From: an uncultured Oleiphilaceae bacterium
Lineage (GTDB): Bacteria > Pseudomonadota > Gammaproteobacteria > Pseudomonadales > Oleiphilaceae
Length of the DNA stretch: 38,682 nucleotides
NCBI GenBank assembly: GCA_913060665.1
Contig: CAJXUY010000026.1
Location: 1-38,682 of the forward strand
Direction of reading: 5' to 3'
How positions within the stretch are numbered: the stretch's first letter is position 1; each line of letters begins with the position of its first letter. The notes beneath the pieces are model-generated. The model saw nothing but the letters and a program-made list of their open reading frames with translations, did not search any database and had not been told where the DNA came from. A program made the translations under genes and the position numbers. Positions 7,919-14,892 of the stretch are shown piece by piece.

Positions 7919-8473
7919 TTATCGACTAATCAGTGTCAGGAATTCAGACCGAGCAGCCTGAGACTCTCGCATGGTTCCCAGCATCATTGATGAACTCATC
8001 ACTGAATTTTGCTTCTCAACGCCACGCATCATCATACACATGTGCTTTGCCTCGATTACTACACCAACACCTTTGGCGCCTGTCACCTGTTGAACCGCTT
8101 CAGCGATTTGACGGGTCAGGTTTTCTTGAATCTGAAGGCGCCTGGCAAACATATCAATGATACGCGCAAACTTAGATAAGCCTAATACCTTGCCGTTTGG
8201 AATGTAGGCGATATGACATTTGCCAATAAAAGGCAGCATGTGGTGCTCGCATAGAGAGTAAAGTTCAATGTCTTTAACGATGACCATTTCATCATTGTCG
8301 GACTCAAAAATGGCGTTGTTAATAATCTCGTCTAAATTCTGCCGATATCCCTGGGTCAAGAACTCCATTGCTTTCGCTGCGCGTTTAGGAGTATCAATTA
8401 AACCTTCTCGCTTAACATCTTCTCCTACTGCACCGATGATCTGGCGGAAACTTGATTCAAGAATATCTTGCAT
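7919..8473 (-). CDS. folE: GTP cyclohydrolase I
   Basis: Opens the pterin pathway by converting GTP to 7,8-dihydroneopterin triphosphate in the cytosol. The 184-residue length is right for the bacterial type I enzyme. The zinc ligands are visible as Cys75 and His78 in [11 protein letters not shown] and Cys146 in [10 protein letters not shown]. The substrate loop [19 protein letters not shown] and the [11 protein letters not shown] helix are intact, and the motif [13 protein letters not shown] marks the N-terminus. It is followed by folX, so its product is probably channelled towards monapterin. The start ATG is preceded by GGGG about 7 bases upstream. Confidence 0.96.
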   Translation of the reverse strand: MQDILESSFRQIIGAVGEDVKREGLIDTPKRAAKAMEFLTQGYRQNLDEIINNAIFESDNDEMVIVKDIELYSLCEHHMLPFIGKCHIAYIPNGKVLGLSKFARIIDMFARRLQIQENLTRQIAEAVQQVTGAKGVGVVIEAKHMCMMMRGVEKQNSVMSSSMMLGTMRESQAARSEFLTLISR

Positions 8474-8752
8474 GGACTAACCCCGGAAAACTGTAAAAAA
8501 ATCTGATACTTTTAGGATTCAACTTGTCCTGCACTACAAAAATAATGATGCGGACGCCTATCGAAAAGCGGAATGTAACATGAGTAGGGTTATGTTGGCT
8601 AATTGGAGAGAGCCATCGCGCTAGACTGGAGGCAATCACAGTCATAGCAAGGTAATAAAATTTACCTTCTGTTACGTCAACTTATGTACTGCTATGTGGT
8701 AAAACTGAGTTCTGACCTGATGAGGCTCAGGCCAGAAAAACGGCTAAACATT
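8474..8752. other. intergenic region with a hairpin at 8713-8736
   Basis: No gene seen. A nearly perfect 9-bp dyad (CTGACCTGA / TCAGGCCAG, loop TGAGGC) lies about 17 bp beyond the stop of the 54-residue minus-strand gene. It may end that transcript, although no immediate U-run follows. The promoter of folE should also lie in this stretch. Confidence 0.35.
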
Positions 8753-8917
8753 CTAGCTTTGTAGATTTTTTAGCTCTTGATCGATAGCATCAGCTTCAGC
8801 CTTCAATACCATGTACATTAGGCTGTTAGGGCTTATTTTTGCTCTATTTGCCTGCTCCAGTTTGAGGCTGTGAAGTCTAGTCAGTCTTTCTAAGTAATCG
8901 TTTTGTTGGTAATGCAT
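8753..8917 (-). CDS. 54-residue soluble small protein, unknown function
   Basis: A small minus-strand gene starting MHYQQNDYLERLTRLHSLKL and ending IDQELKNLQS. The ATG at 8917 has a strong Shine-Dalgarno, GGGAGG, 8 bases upstream. The predicted product is almost entirely helical, rich in Leu, Gln, Lys and Glu with heptad-like spacing, so a short coiled-coil or helical hairpin is likely. There is no signal or membrane segment. It stands alone between folE and the hydrolase gene, with repeated TTAGTAT half-sites upstream and a hairpin downstream. I do not recognise the family. The ribosome-binding site and clean composition make a real gene likely. Confidence 0.65.
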   Translation of the reverse strand: MHYQQNDYLERLTRLHSLKLEQANRAKISPNSLMYMVLKAEADAIDQELKNLQS

Positions 8918-9020
8918 AACCCAAACCTCCCTATCACCGAAAACATATCTGGTGATTTATATAATGGCTATCGGCCGCTTTACTGTTTTAATGAGTAGAA
9001 GGCAGCCTTTAAATATCGCT

Positions 9021-9076
9021 TTAGTATGGCCATAAATACTAAAAAGGCGTGTCGTATTGATGTACTTAGTATTTAT
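9021..9076. promoter_or_regulatory. inverted and repeated TTAGTAT sites
   Basis: TTTAGTAT (9023-9030) faces ATACTAAA across an 8-base centre, and a further CTTAGTATTTATAC follows at about 9064. The cluster lies upstream of both the leftward 54-residue gene and the rightward hydrolase gene. It looks like an operator for an unidentified regulator; this is inference from the symmetry only. Confidence 0.3.
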
Positions 9077-9325
9077 ACGCAAATAGCCTGCCATGAAGTT
9101 CTATAATTTAGATCGCAAAAATAGTTATTTTATCAGGTTGAGGTTTACGTCTAAAAAGATAAAAATAGATCAATATAGTCAGTCACTTACTCAGCGCAAT
9201 TATTGAAGGTAATTCGTCTCGAGATATTAATATTGGTTGCGAAGCGCCAAAAAACTATCGGTAATACTGTAACTGTAAAGGATGTTTTACATATAAAGGC
9301 AAAAATCTGCCATTTAGAGGCAATT

Positions 9326-10204
9326 ATGGACACATCAGCAAACTTGGATGGCTGGCAACAAGGAGGGAAGTGGTTTAAATATCGTGACCACTCAATTTTT
9401 TGTCGTATAGAGGGGAAGGGTGAACCACTAGTATTGATTCATGGTTTTCCAACCTCTTCGTGGGATTGGCAAGCATTGTGGCCAGCACTTACTGAACGGT
9501 ATTTTGTTATCGCAATCGATATGATCGGTTTTGGCTTCTCTGATAAGCCGGCTGATTACGATTATACTATTATAGATCAGGCCGACTTGATCTCAGGATT
9601 TTTAAGGGAGCTAGGTGTTCAACACTGCGATGTGATTTGTCATGATTACGGTGTTAACGTCGCTCAGGAGTTACTCGCTCGGCAATTACAGGGGCGTCAT
9701 GATTGCGAGATAAAAAGTGTCTGTTTTCTAAATGGCGGATTGTTTCCTGAAGCTCATCAACCTGTCTTTATTCAGCGTTTATTGAGTAGCTCTATTGGTG
9801 GCATTGTTAGCCGCTTTATTACCAGAAGAACTTATGAAAAAACGATCTGCAGTGTGTTTGGCGCGGCTAACCAGCCAGACCAAGAATTGCTGCAGAACTT
9901 TTGGGATCTGGTCAAATACAATAACGGGTTGGGGCTGATTCATCGCCTGGTTCGCTATGTAGAAGAGCGGCGCTGTCATCGTAATCGCTGGGTTGATGCC
10001 TTACAAAAAAGCCAAATACCGATGCGTTTTATTAATGGTGTTGATGACCCCACTTCAGGTTGTGAAATGGCAGATCGTTACGAATATATGATGGGTAATA
10101 GTGATGTGGTGCGATTAGAGGGTGTTGGTCATTATCCCCATCTTGAAACTCCGCAGCGAGTATTGAGTACCTATTTGGAATTTCGGCAGTTGGTTGACGC
10201 TTGA
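9326..10204 (+). CDS. alpha/beta hydrolase, MEST/PEG1-like
   Basis: A 292-residue alpha/beta-hydrolase-fold enzyme. The oxyanion motif HGFPTSSWDW is at 39-48, and the nucleophile elbow ICHDYGVNVAQELL has Asp107 in place of Ser. The acid is in NGVDDPTSG and the His in GVGHYPHLE. An Asp nucleophile is the mark of epoxide hydrolases and haloalkane dehalogenases. The stretch HDYG, IKSVCFLNGGLFPE, RWVDAL and GHYPHLETP closely follows the vertebrate MEST/PEG1 protein and its bacterial relatives, whose substrate is unknown. I chose the ATG at 9326, with GAGG spaced 6 bases, over a 41-codon extension that lacks family similarity. It appears to be a single gene. Confidence 0.88.
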   Translation: MDTSANLDGWQQGGKWFKYRDHSIFCRIEGKGEPLVLIHGFPTSSWDWQALWPALTERYFVIAIDMIGFGFSDKPADYDYTIIDQADLISGFLRELGVQHCDVICHDYGVNVAQELLARQLQGRHDCEIKSVCFLNGGLFPEAHQPVFIQRLLSSSIGGIVSRFITRRTYEKTICSVFGAANQPDQELLQNFWDLVKYNNGLGLIHRLVRYVEERRCHRNRWVDALQKSQIPMRFINGVDDPTSGCEMADRYEYMMGNSDVVRLEGVGHYPHLETPQRVLSTYLEFRQLVDA

Positions 10205-10331
10205 GGTTTCATTCGTTTTATTGTGATGGAGTCGGGTAGTTTTAACTTTTTTTAACTTGCATCAAGCGCAACAAGTTATTATGTTTTTGCCTGTTCTGGA
10301 TTAACCCGAATGTGTTCTGTTGGAGAACTTG

Positions 10332-10835
10332 ATGACGATTCCTGCGACTCGCTTGCTCAATCTGCTACTTTTTTTAGCGTGTACATTTCTAATGGTGTTT
10401 GCCTTTTTTCTTGAGCATATAAAAGGCCTTGAGCCTTGTCCTCTGTGTATGTCGCAGCGCATTGTTGTAATAACCATTGGGGTATTAGCGCTTATCGCGA
10501 CTATTCATAACCCCGGGAAAGTGGGTGCCAAGATTTATGGAGCCTTGTTGGTGGTGGCTGCTGCTATTGGCGCTGCTCTTTCGACGAGACAGCTTTGGTT
10601 GCAAAGCTTACCAGCGGATGAAATTCCTGCTTGCGGTCCTGGTTTGAGCTATATTGTTGAGAATATGGAATACTTCCCTATGCAGGAGGTGTTAACTATG
10701 ATGGTAAGCGGCACTGGTGATTGTGCTGAGGTCCAGTGGGTCTTTCTGGGTTTGAGTATTCCAGGCTGGACACTGGTTGTTTTTATCTCTATTGGGTTGC
10801 TGGGGCTATTTCAGCTAATGAGAAAGTCTCATTAA
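10332..10835 (+). CDS. dsbB: disulfide bond formation protein DsbB
   Basis: Inner-membrane oxidase of 167 residues that re-oxidises DsbA and passes electrons to ubiquinone. Four membrane segments are visible. The first periplasmic loop holds Cys36 and Cys39 in LEPCPLCMSQR, and the second loop holds Cys101 (IPACGPG) and Cys131 (TGDCAEV), the two redox pairs of DsbB. The ATG at 10332 has GGAG at 7-base spacing; an in-frame TTG four codons earlier overlaps that site and is rejected. It lies upstream of algQ, the same neighbourhood as the second dsbB of pseudomonads. Confidence 0.93.
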   Translation: MTIPATRLLNLLLFLACTFLMVFAFFLEHIKGLEPCPLCMSQRIVVITIGVLALIATIHNPGKVGAKIYGALLVVAAAIGAALSTRQLWLQSLPADEIPACGPGLSYIVENMEYFPMQEVLTMMVSGTGDCAEVQWVFLGLSIPGWTLVVFISIGLLGLFQLMRKSH

Positions 10836-11139
10836 GCTTTGATGATAAAGCTCCTTATGTAGCCGAAACGGCCCTTTCCCTGGTTAAACTACCAAATTTA
10901 TTAGTAATTTAGAGGCAATAAATCAATTGCCTCTTGCGATGATTTCACATTTTGTTTAAGTTCAGTGCTTGCTTCGTTTTCAAGGCTCGCATAAAGTAGG
11001 AGCTGAGCCTGTAGGGGGCGGATGAAAACAATAAACCAAGACGCAACGATTATTTGACTTTATATTATTCAGAACCACTTTCTGAACCAAGTCAGTAACG
11101 AATGCTCTTGCGAAAAAGACGTGGGTCAAGGGGACTGTT
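10836..11139. other. dsbB-algQ intergenic region with two hairpins
   Basis: No gene seen. A 6-bp dyad AGCTTT/AAAGCT lies right after the dsbB stop, and a perfect 9-bp dyad AGAGGCAAT / ATTGCCTCT (loop AAATCA) is at 10911-10934. Neither has a clean U-tract, so they are weak terminator candidates. The algQ promoter should lie in the second half. Confidence 0.4.
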
Positions 11140-11610
11140 ATGCTCGAAAATTGCCGTAATGCAAAAGAGCGTTGGGGAGGCGTGAGTGATATCGTCGATA
11201 AGTGGCTAAAAGAGCGACAAGATCTTATTGTTCTTTATTGCGAAATTACATCTGCAGAAGGTGAGTCACCAGAAATACAGGTTAGTAAATACCAACGTTT
11301 CTGTCAGATCCTTGTAGATTATGTTTCTGCTGGGCACTTTGAGGTATATGAACAGCTGATTCAGGAAGCCAAAGAGTTTGATGATGGTGGACTGGAACTG
11401 GCGAAAAAAATCATTCCTCAAATTGAAGTGACAACTGAAATAGCGCTAAAGTTTAATGATCAATTTGATAATGTTCATAAGATTGATGATGGCTTAGGAT
11501 CATTGGGCAAAGAGATGTCCAAATTAGGTGAAGTACTTGAAGATCGGTTTGAATTTGAAGATGCACTGCTTGAAGCACTGCATAACTCGCATGCAGATCA
11601 GGTAGCCTAA
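11140..11610 (+). CDS. algQ: anti-sigma-70 regulator, Rsd/AlgQ family
   Basis: A 156-residue helical protein that binds the housekeeping sigma factor (region 4), favouring alternative sigma factors. In pseudomonads AlgQ (AlgR2) influences alginate, siderophore and stress genes. The N-terminus MLENCRNAKERWGGVSDIVD, the block RFCQILVDYVSAGHFEVYEQL and the GLELAKKI segment are near-diagnostic of AlgQ/Rsd. It is preceded by dsbB and followed by an FKBP gene two genes away, as in Pseudomonas. A strong dyad lies 83 bp after the stop. Confidence 0.93.
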   Translation: MLENCRNAKERWGGVSDIVDKWLKERQDLIVLYCEITSAEGESPEIQVSKYQRFCQILVDYVSAGHFEVYEQLIQEAKEFDDGGLELAKKIIPQIEVTTEIALKFNDQFDNVHKIDDGLGSLGKEMSKLGEVLEDRFEFEDALLEALHNSHADQVA

Positions 11611-11692
11611 AGACCTAGTCATTTGCGCTTGCGTGATCCCGGCAGGCAAAGAAAGAGTGTGAACAGCCTTTTCTAGATAGGCAACTATTTCG

Positions 11693-11724
11693 TTAAGCAG
11701 GATTTTCGAGAATTTCCTGCTTAA
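11693..11724. terminator. 10-bp dyad downstream of algQ
   Basis: TTAAGCAGGA and TCCTGCTTAA form a perfect 10-bp stem with a 12-base loop. An interrupted T-run (TTCTTTTTG) begins 4 bases later, consistent with a factor-independent terminator for algQ. A second dyad, TTTGTGA-TTTTT-TCACAAA, follows at about 11735-11753. Confidence 0.55.
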
Positions 11725-11841
11725 TACCCTTCTTTTTGTGATTTTTTCACAAACTTCTTCTTTTTTGATCATATCTTTGTCTAAACTAATACTTAGTGAT
11801 TATCTATTCCGTTTTGTATTAAGCAGGAGTTCTTTCGTTTG

Positions 11842-12843
11842 ATGAACATGACACAACCAAGCTGTCGTCTATATTCATGGGTTAAAAAATCATTTTGGTT
11901 ATCATTCGTTTTACTGATTTTGGTAGGCTGTGGAGGCAAAGGACCTGAGTCGGAAGCAGAGTTGGCGGTACAGGGGTTTCTGAGTGGAGATATATCTCAC
12001 GATGGGCGCTATGCTGCGGTTGGCTCTATTCATCATGGAGGGAGCCTGTGGGATGTCGCTAAAAAAGAACGCCTATTTGATTGGAATCATGCAGCTGGCG
12101 AAAAGAGTTTAATTAGAGCGACGTCAATCTCGGGAGATGGTGCTCTGGCTGCCACCTCGGTTGAAGATACTATTGTTCTTTGGGAAACAGCAACCGGTAA
12201 ATCTGCCGCATTTTGGAAGGCGCCTGCCAGAATTCTTTCAGTAAAGCTTTCATGGGATGGGCGTTATGCACTGCTTGGCATGAGTAATCGTAGTGCAATG
12301 TATTTTGACATGAAAGCAGGCAGTCGAGTGTTTACGTTTGATCATCAGGCAGAAGTGCGTTCTGTGGATTTATCAGACGACGGGCTTTGGGGAATTACAG
12401 GCGCTGATGATCTAACTGCTAAAGTATGGAATTTGAAAAACGGTAAACAGGTTCAGCAGTTTAACCATCAAAATCAGATCAAAACAGTCGCCATTTCAAG
12501 TAAGGGTAAGTATGGTTTTACGACCTCCCAACGAGAAGACTCCATCATATGGGACCTCAAGAGTGGAGAGCCGGTATTAAAGTTGCCTAATCGTTATACT
12601 AACTTCACTGTCGCAGGCTTTTCAGCTGATGAAGGTAAGTTGCTGCTCGGAACGTTCCAAGGGGCGTTATCTGTCATCGCGCTACCATCCGGTACCGTAG
12701 AGTCAACATGGCAGGCAAGCCCCAGAAAAGCTTATGGGGGTGCTTCAAGTAAGGCGGTGATAGCGGCTGTATTTTCTAGCAAGAAACCTGGTGCTGTTAT
12801 CGCGCTCATGACAGATGGAATGTTGCAAGAGTTTGCGAAGTAA
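11842..12843 (+). CDS. WD40-repeat outer-membrane lipoprotein
   Basis: A 333-residue lipoprotein with a WD40/beta-propeller body. Residues 13-29 form the signal peptide and LVGC (27-30) the lipobox. Gly rather than Asp at +2 suggests sorting to the outer membrane. Repeats are marked by ISHDGRYAAVGS, LWDVAKKER, ISGDGALAATS, VLWETATGK, LSDDGLWGITGADD, KVWNLKNGK and IIWDLKSGE, so at least six blades can be counted. Such propellers are usually scaffolds; no partner is evident. AGGAG at 11825-11829 is 9 bases from an in-frame TTG (11839) and 12 from the ATG, so either may be used. Convergent with the FKBP gene. Confidence 0.85.
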   Translation: MNMTQPSCRLYSWVKKSFWLSFVLLILVGCGGKGPESEAELAVQGFLSGDISHDGRYAAVGSIHHGGSLWDVAKKERLFDWNHAAGEKSLIRATSISGDGALAATSVEDTIVLWETATGKSAAFWKAPARILSVKLSWDGRYALLGMSNRSAMYFDMKAGSRVFTFDHQAEVRSVDLSDDGLWGITGADDLTAKVWNLKNGKQVQQFNHQNQIKTVAISSKGKYGFTTSQREDSIIWDLKSGEPVLKLPNRYTNFTVAGFSADEGKLLLGTFQGALSVIALPSGTVESTWQASPRKAYGGASSKAVIAAVFSSKKPGAVIALMTDGMLQEFAK

Positions 12844-12900
12844 CGATCTAAGGTAACAGCCCCCTCTAGAGTATTTAAACGAAAGAGAGGGTAGGCAAAC

Positions 12901-13590
12901 CTATTTTTCTATCTCAAGTAGTTCAACTTCAAACAATAGTGTTTCATTCGGTCCAATATTACGGTTTCCGCCTGGGCCATAAGCGAGGTCAGAAGGAATA
13001 TAAAGGTTCCATTTACTGCCTTCTGGCATTAGCTGCAATGCTTGTGTCCAACCTGGAATAACAGCATTTACGGGGAAACTAACCGGTTTGCCTTGTTCTA
13101 TCGAGCTATCAAAGACGGTACCATCTAGCAAACTACCGCTATAGTGTACTTTAACCGTACTGATTGCGGTTGGCTTGGCTCCGGAGCCTGCGGTGATAAC
13201 TTTATATTGAAGACCGTTTGCCAGCGTAACGACGCCTTCTTTGTTTTTGTTAGTAGCTAGGAATGCATCACCTGCCGCCTTGTTTTTGTCCGCAATCTTT
13301 TCAAATTTCTGGAGCTGCTCTTGTTGTTGCCTAGCTTGGAACTGCCTGAGTGTTTCTTCAATCTGAGCATCCGTCAGTAGCGATGGGGTGTCTTTGAACC
13401 CATCTTTAAGACCTTGAACAAATACATTTAGGTCAAGACTTGGCAGGTCGTCGGTCATTCGCTTGCCAAAAATAAGACCAAAGCTATAACTGACTTTTTG
13501 TTCGTCGGTTTCAAGGGATTTAACGGGTTCGGCAGCATGTGTGTGAGTAGATGCGCTTAAAATTGCAGCAGCCAAAAGCATTTTCTTCAT
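12901..13590 (-). CDS. periplasmic FKBP-type peptidyl-prolyl isomerase
   Basis: A Mip/FkpA/FklB-type prolyl isomerase of 229 residues. A cleavable signal (MKKMLLAAAILSAS...THA) targets it to the periplasm. The N-terminal helical region (SFGLIFGKRMTDDL to about 110) is the FKBP_N dimerisation domain. The catalytic domain spans about 125-228, with VKVHYSGSLLDGTVFDSS, VIPGWTQALQLMPEGSKW, YIPSDLAYG and LLFEVELLEI. The ATG at 13590 is chosen; the GTG six codons earlier would spoil the signal n-region. It keeps the algQ-FKBP neighbourhood known from Pseudomonas. Confidence 0.92.
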   Translation of the reverse strand: MKKMLLAAAILSASTHTHAAEPVKSLETDEQKVSYSFGLIFGKRMTDDLPSLDLNVFVQGLKDGFKDTPSLLTDAQIEETLRQFQARQQQEQLQKFEKIADKNKAAGDAFLATNKNKEGVVTLANGLQYKVITAGSGAKPTAISTVKVHYSGSLLDGTVFDSSIEQGKPVSFPVNAVIPGWTQALQLMPEGSKWNLYIPSDLAYGPGGNRNIGPNETLLFEVELLEIEK

Positions 13591-13700
13591 TGGAGTTAGA
13601 TCCTTCACTAATAATATTTTATTAAATAATTCAGAGACCTGCTTTTAGGGCGCCGCTCTGTTGAGTTGAGTAATAACTTACTAGTTTTTTTTATAATAGG

Positions 13701-14192
13701 CTAATTTTTCTCTTTGTTACCCGTCAGCGTGTCTAATTGCTGGTTACGTTGCTCCATTATTTCTCTGACTGCATGAGCATCGTCAACAATATTAAGTGCT
13801 CTATCTAAGGTCAGGGTATCTTCGTTATTTTTTGGCGGGGTATACGCGTTTTTATTGTCCGTGTTTGGTGTGGCTTTGTTGGGCGGTGCTGTTTTTTCAG
13901 GTACTGGGGTGGATTGGAGGATATTGGTCTTATCGTTAACGACTAATGTAGTGAATTGACTCCCTTCGGGTGGCTGATCACCATAGTGCCAAACGCCATT
14001 GGCATCTTTCCATTTATAAATGGTGCGGTCGGATGACATGTTAGGGGTGTTTGATACCAGCGAGCTTGGAGAGAGGTCTTTCATTTCCGGTAAGCTCATC
14101 ATTGGGTCGCCCTGCTTATTCTTCATAAAAAAGGGGATGGCTAGCGCACCAGCCAAGATAATGAGGGTAAAGATCCGGTAAATCCATTTCAT
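13701..14192 (-). CDS. DUF4124 domain membrane-anchored protein
   Basis: A 163-residue protein with an N-terminal hydrophobic segment (about 4-23) that is likely an uncleaved anchor. A DUF4124 module, IYKWKDANGVWHYGDQPPEG, follows at about 58-78, then a Pro/Thr/Asn-rich linker and a helical tail. DUF4124 is a common envelope-protein module of gammaproteobacteria with no assigned activity. It lies between the FKBP and TIGR02444 genes on the same strand. Confidence 0.8.
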   Translation of the reverse strand: MKWIYRIFTLIILAGALAIPFFMKNKQGDPMMSLPEMKDLSPSSLVSNTPNMSSDRTIYKWKDANGVWHYGDQPPEGSQFTTLVVNDKTNILQSTPVPEKTAPPNKATPNTDNKNAYTPPKNNEDTLTLDRALNIVDDAHAVREIMEQRNQQLDTLTGNKEKN

Positions 14193-14266
14193 GTTTCTAT
14201 TGTTCTCTCTATCTCAGGTAAATGTTACTTGCTATAAATATAGCGGTTTTTTAAGGTAGCTCTAAA

Positions 14267-14863
14267 TTATTCAGGAAAATAAGCTTCGATATGCTTACGC
14301 TCGTGATTCGGAATGGCAGCATGAATTAGCGTAATCAAATGAGCTGTGAGGGTTGCCGTTTGCGCATTCAGCGCATTTTTAAGGGAGTGTTCAGTATAAC
14401 TTAATAGGTTATAGGATAAGGTATCGAGTGTGTTTCGTTGCGTTGTAGGTTGAGATAAGTTATTTGATTTTTGAAATAGTATCGCTTGCTCGATTTGTTC
14501 TGCTTGTAACTCTGCACTCTGAACGGTGGCCTTTAGTTGTGGGTGGAGTGGGGCGATGCTTTTGAGTTGCTTGCGGATCGTTCGAAGAGGCTCGACAGTG
14601 TGATCACTCCACTGTGCTAGCGTAGGCTCGCTTTCGAGTACGTTGACTAATAATTCTCTTCGTTCAAACCCCAGCCAACAGCAGAACAGCAGGCGATTGA
14701 CCTTTAACCCGTACTCATCTTGTAGTGAAAGCAGAGAGGTCTGGGCGTCGGTGTGTTTCCATATGGATAACGAAAAAGCCCAGAAAGGTGTCTCTAACAG
14801 TAACTCTTTAGGTAGTGTGATGGCCGTTTTGTTGATTGTATTGGTGTTAGTTTGGTCTTGCAT
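14267..14863 (-). CDS. TIGR02444 family (DUF2390) protein
   Basis: A 198-residue cytosolic protein. The N-terminal block ETPFWAFSLSIWKHTDAQTS followed by LQDEYGLKVNRLLFCCWLG is the hallmark of the TIGR02444/DUF2390 family; function is unknown. The remainder is helical. It is divergent from the ABC-F gene with only 29 bp between the starts, so the two promoters must overlap or one lies within the other's coding region. A TIGR02444 gene next to a YheS-like ABC-F gene is a recurrent arrangement as I recall it. Confidence 0.85.
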   Translation of the reverse strand: MQDQTNTNTINKTAITLPKELLLETPFWAFSLSIWKHTDAQTSLLSLQDEYGLKVNRLLFCCWLGFERRELLVNVLESEPTLAQWSDHTVEPLRTIRKQLKSIAPLHPQLKATVQSAELQAEQIEQAILFQKSNNLSQPTTQRNTLDTLSYNLLSYTEHSLKNALNAQTATLTAHLITLIHAAIPNHERKHIEAYFPE

Positions 14864-14892
14864 GGTTTAGTTTATCCTGCGGTCGAGGTAGA

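Noticed and set aside
8457-8645. 62-residue minus-strand ORF upstream of folE
   Set aside because: It overlaps the folE start, has no ribosome-binding site and no sensible composition; it is the folE upstream region.
9203-9325. 41-codon N-terminal extension of the hydrolase
   Set aside because: It lacks a ribosome-binding site and similarity; the ATG at 9326 has GAGG at 6 bases.
11735-11753. CRP/Vfr-like site TGTGA-N5-TCACA
   Set aside because: Spacing is 5 rather than 6 bases, and it fits a hairpin with the T-rich loop better.
11524-11772. 82-residue minus-strand ORF antisense to the end of algQ
   Set aside because: Low-quality composition, no ribosome-binding site, and it overlaps algQ and its terminator dyad.
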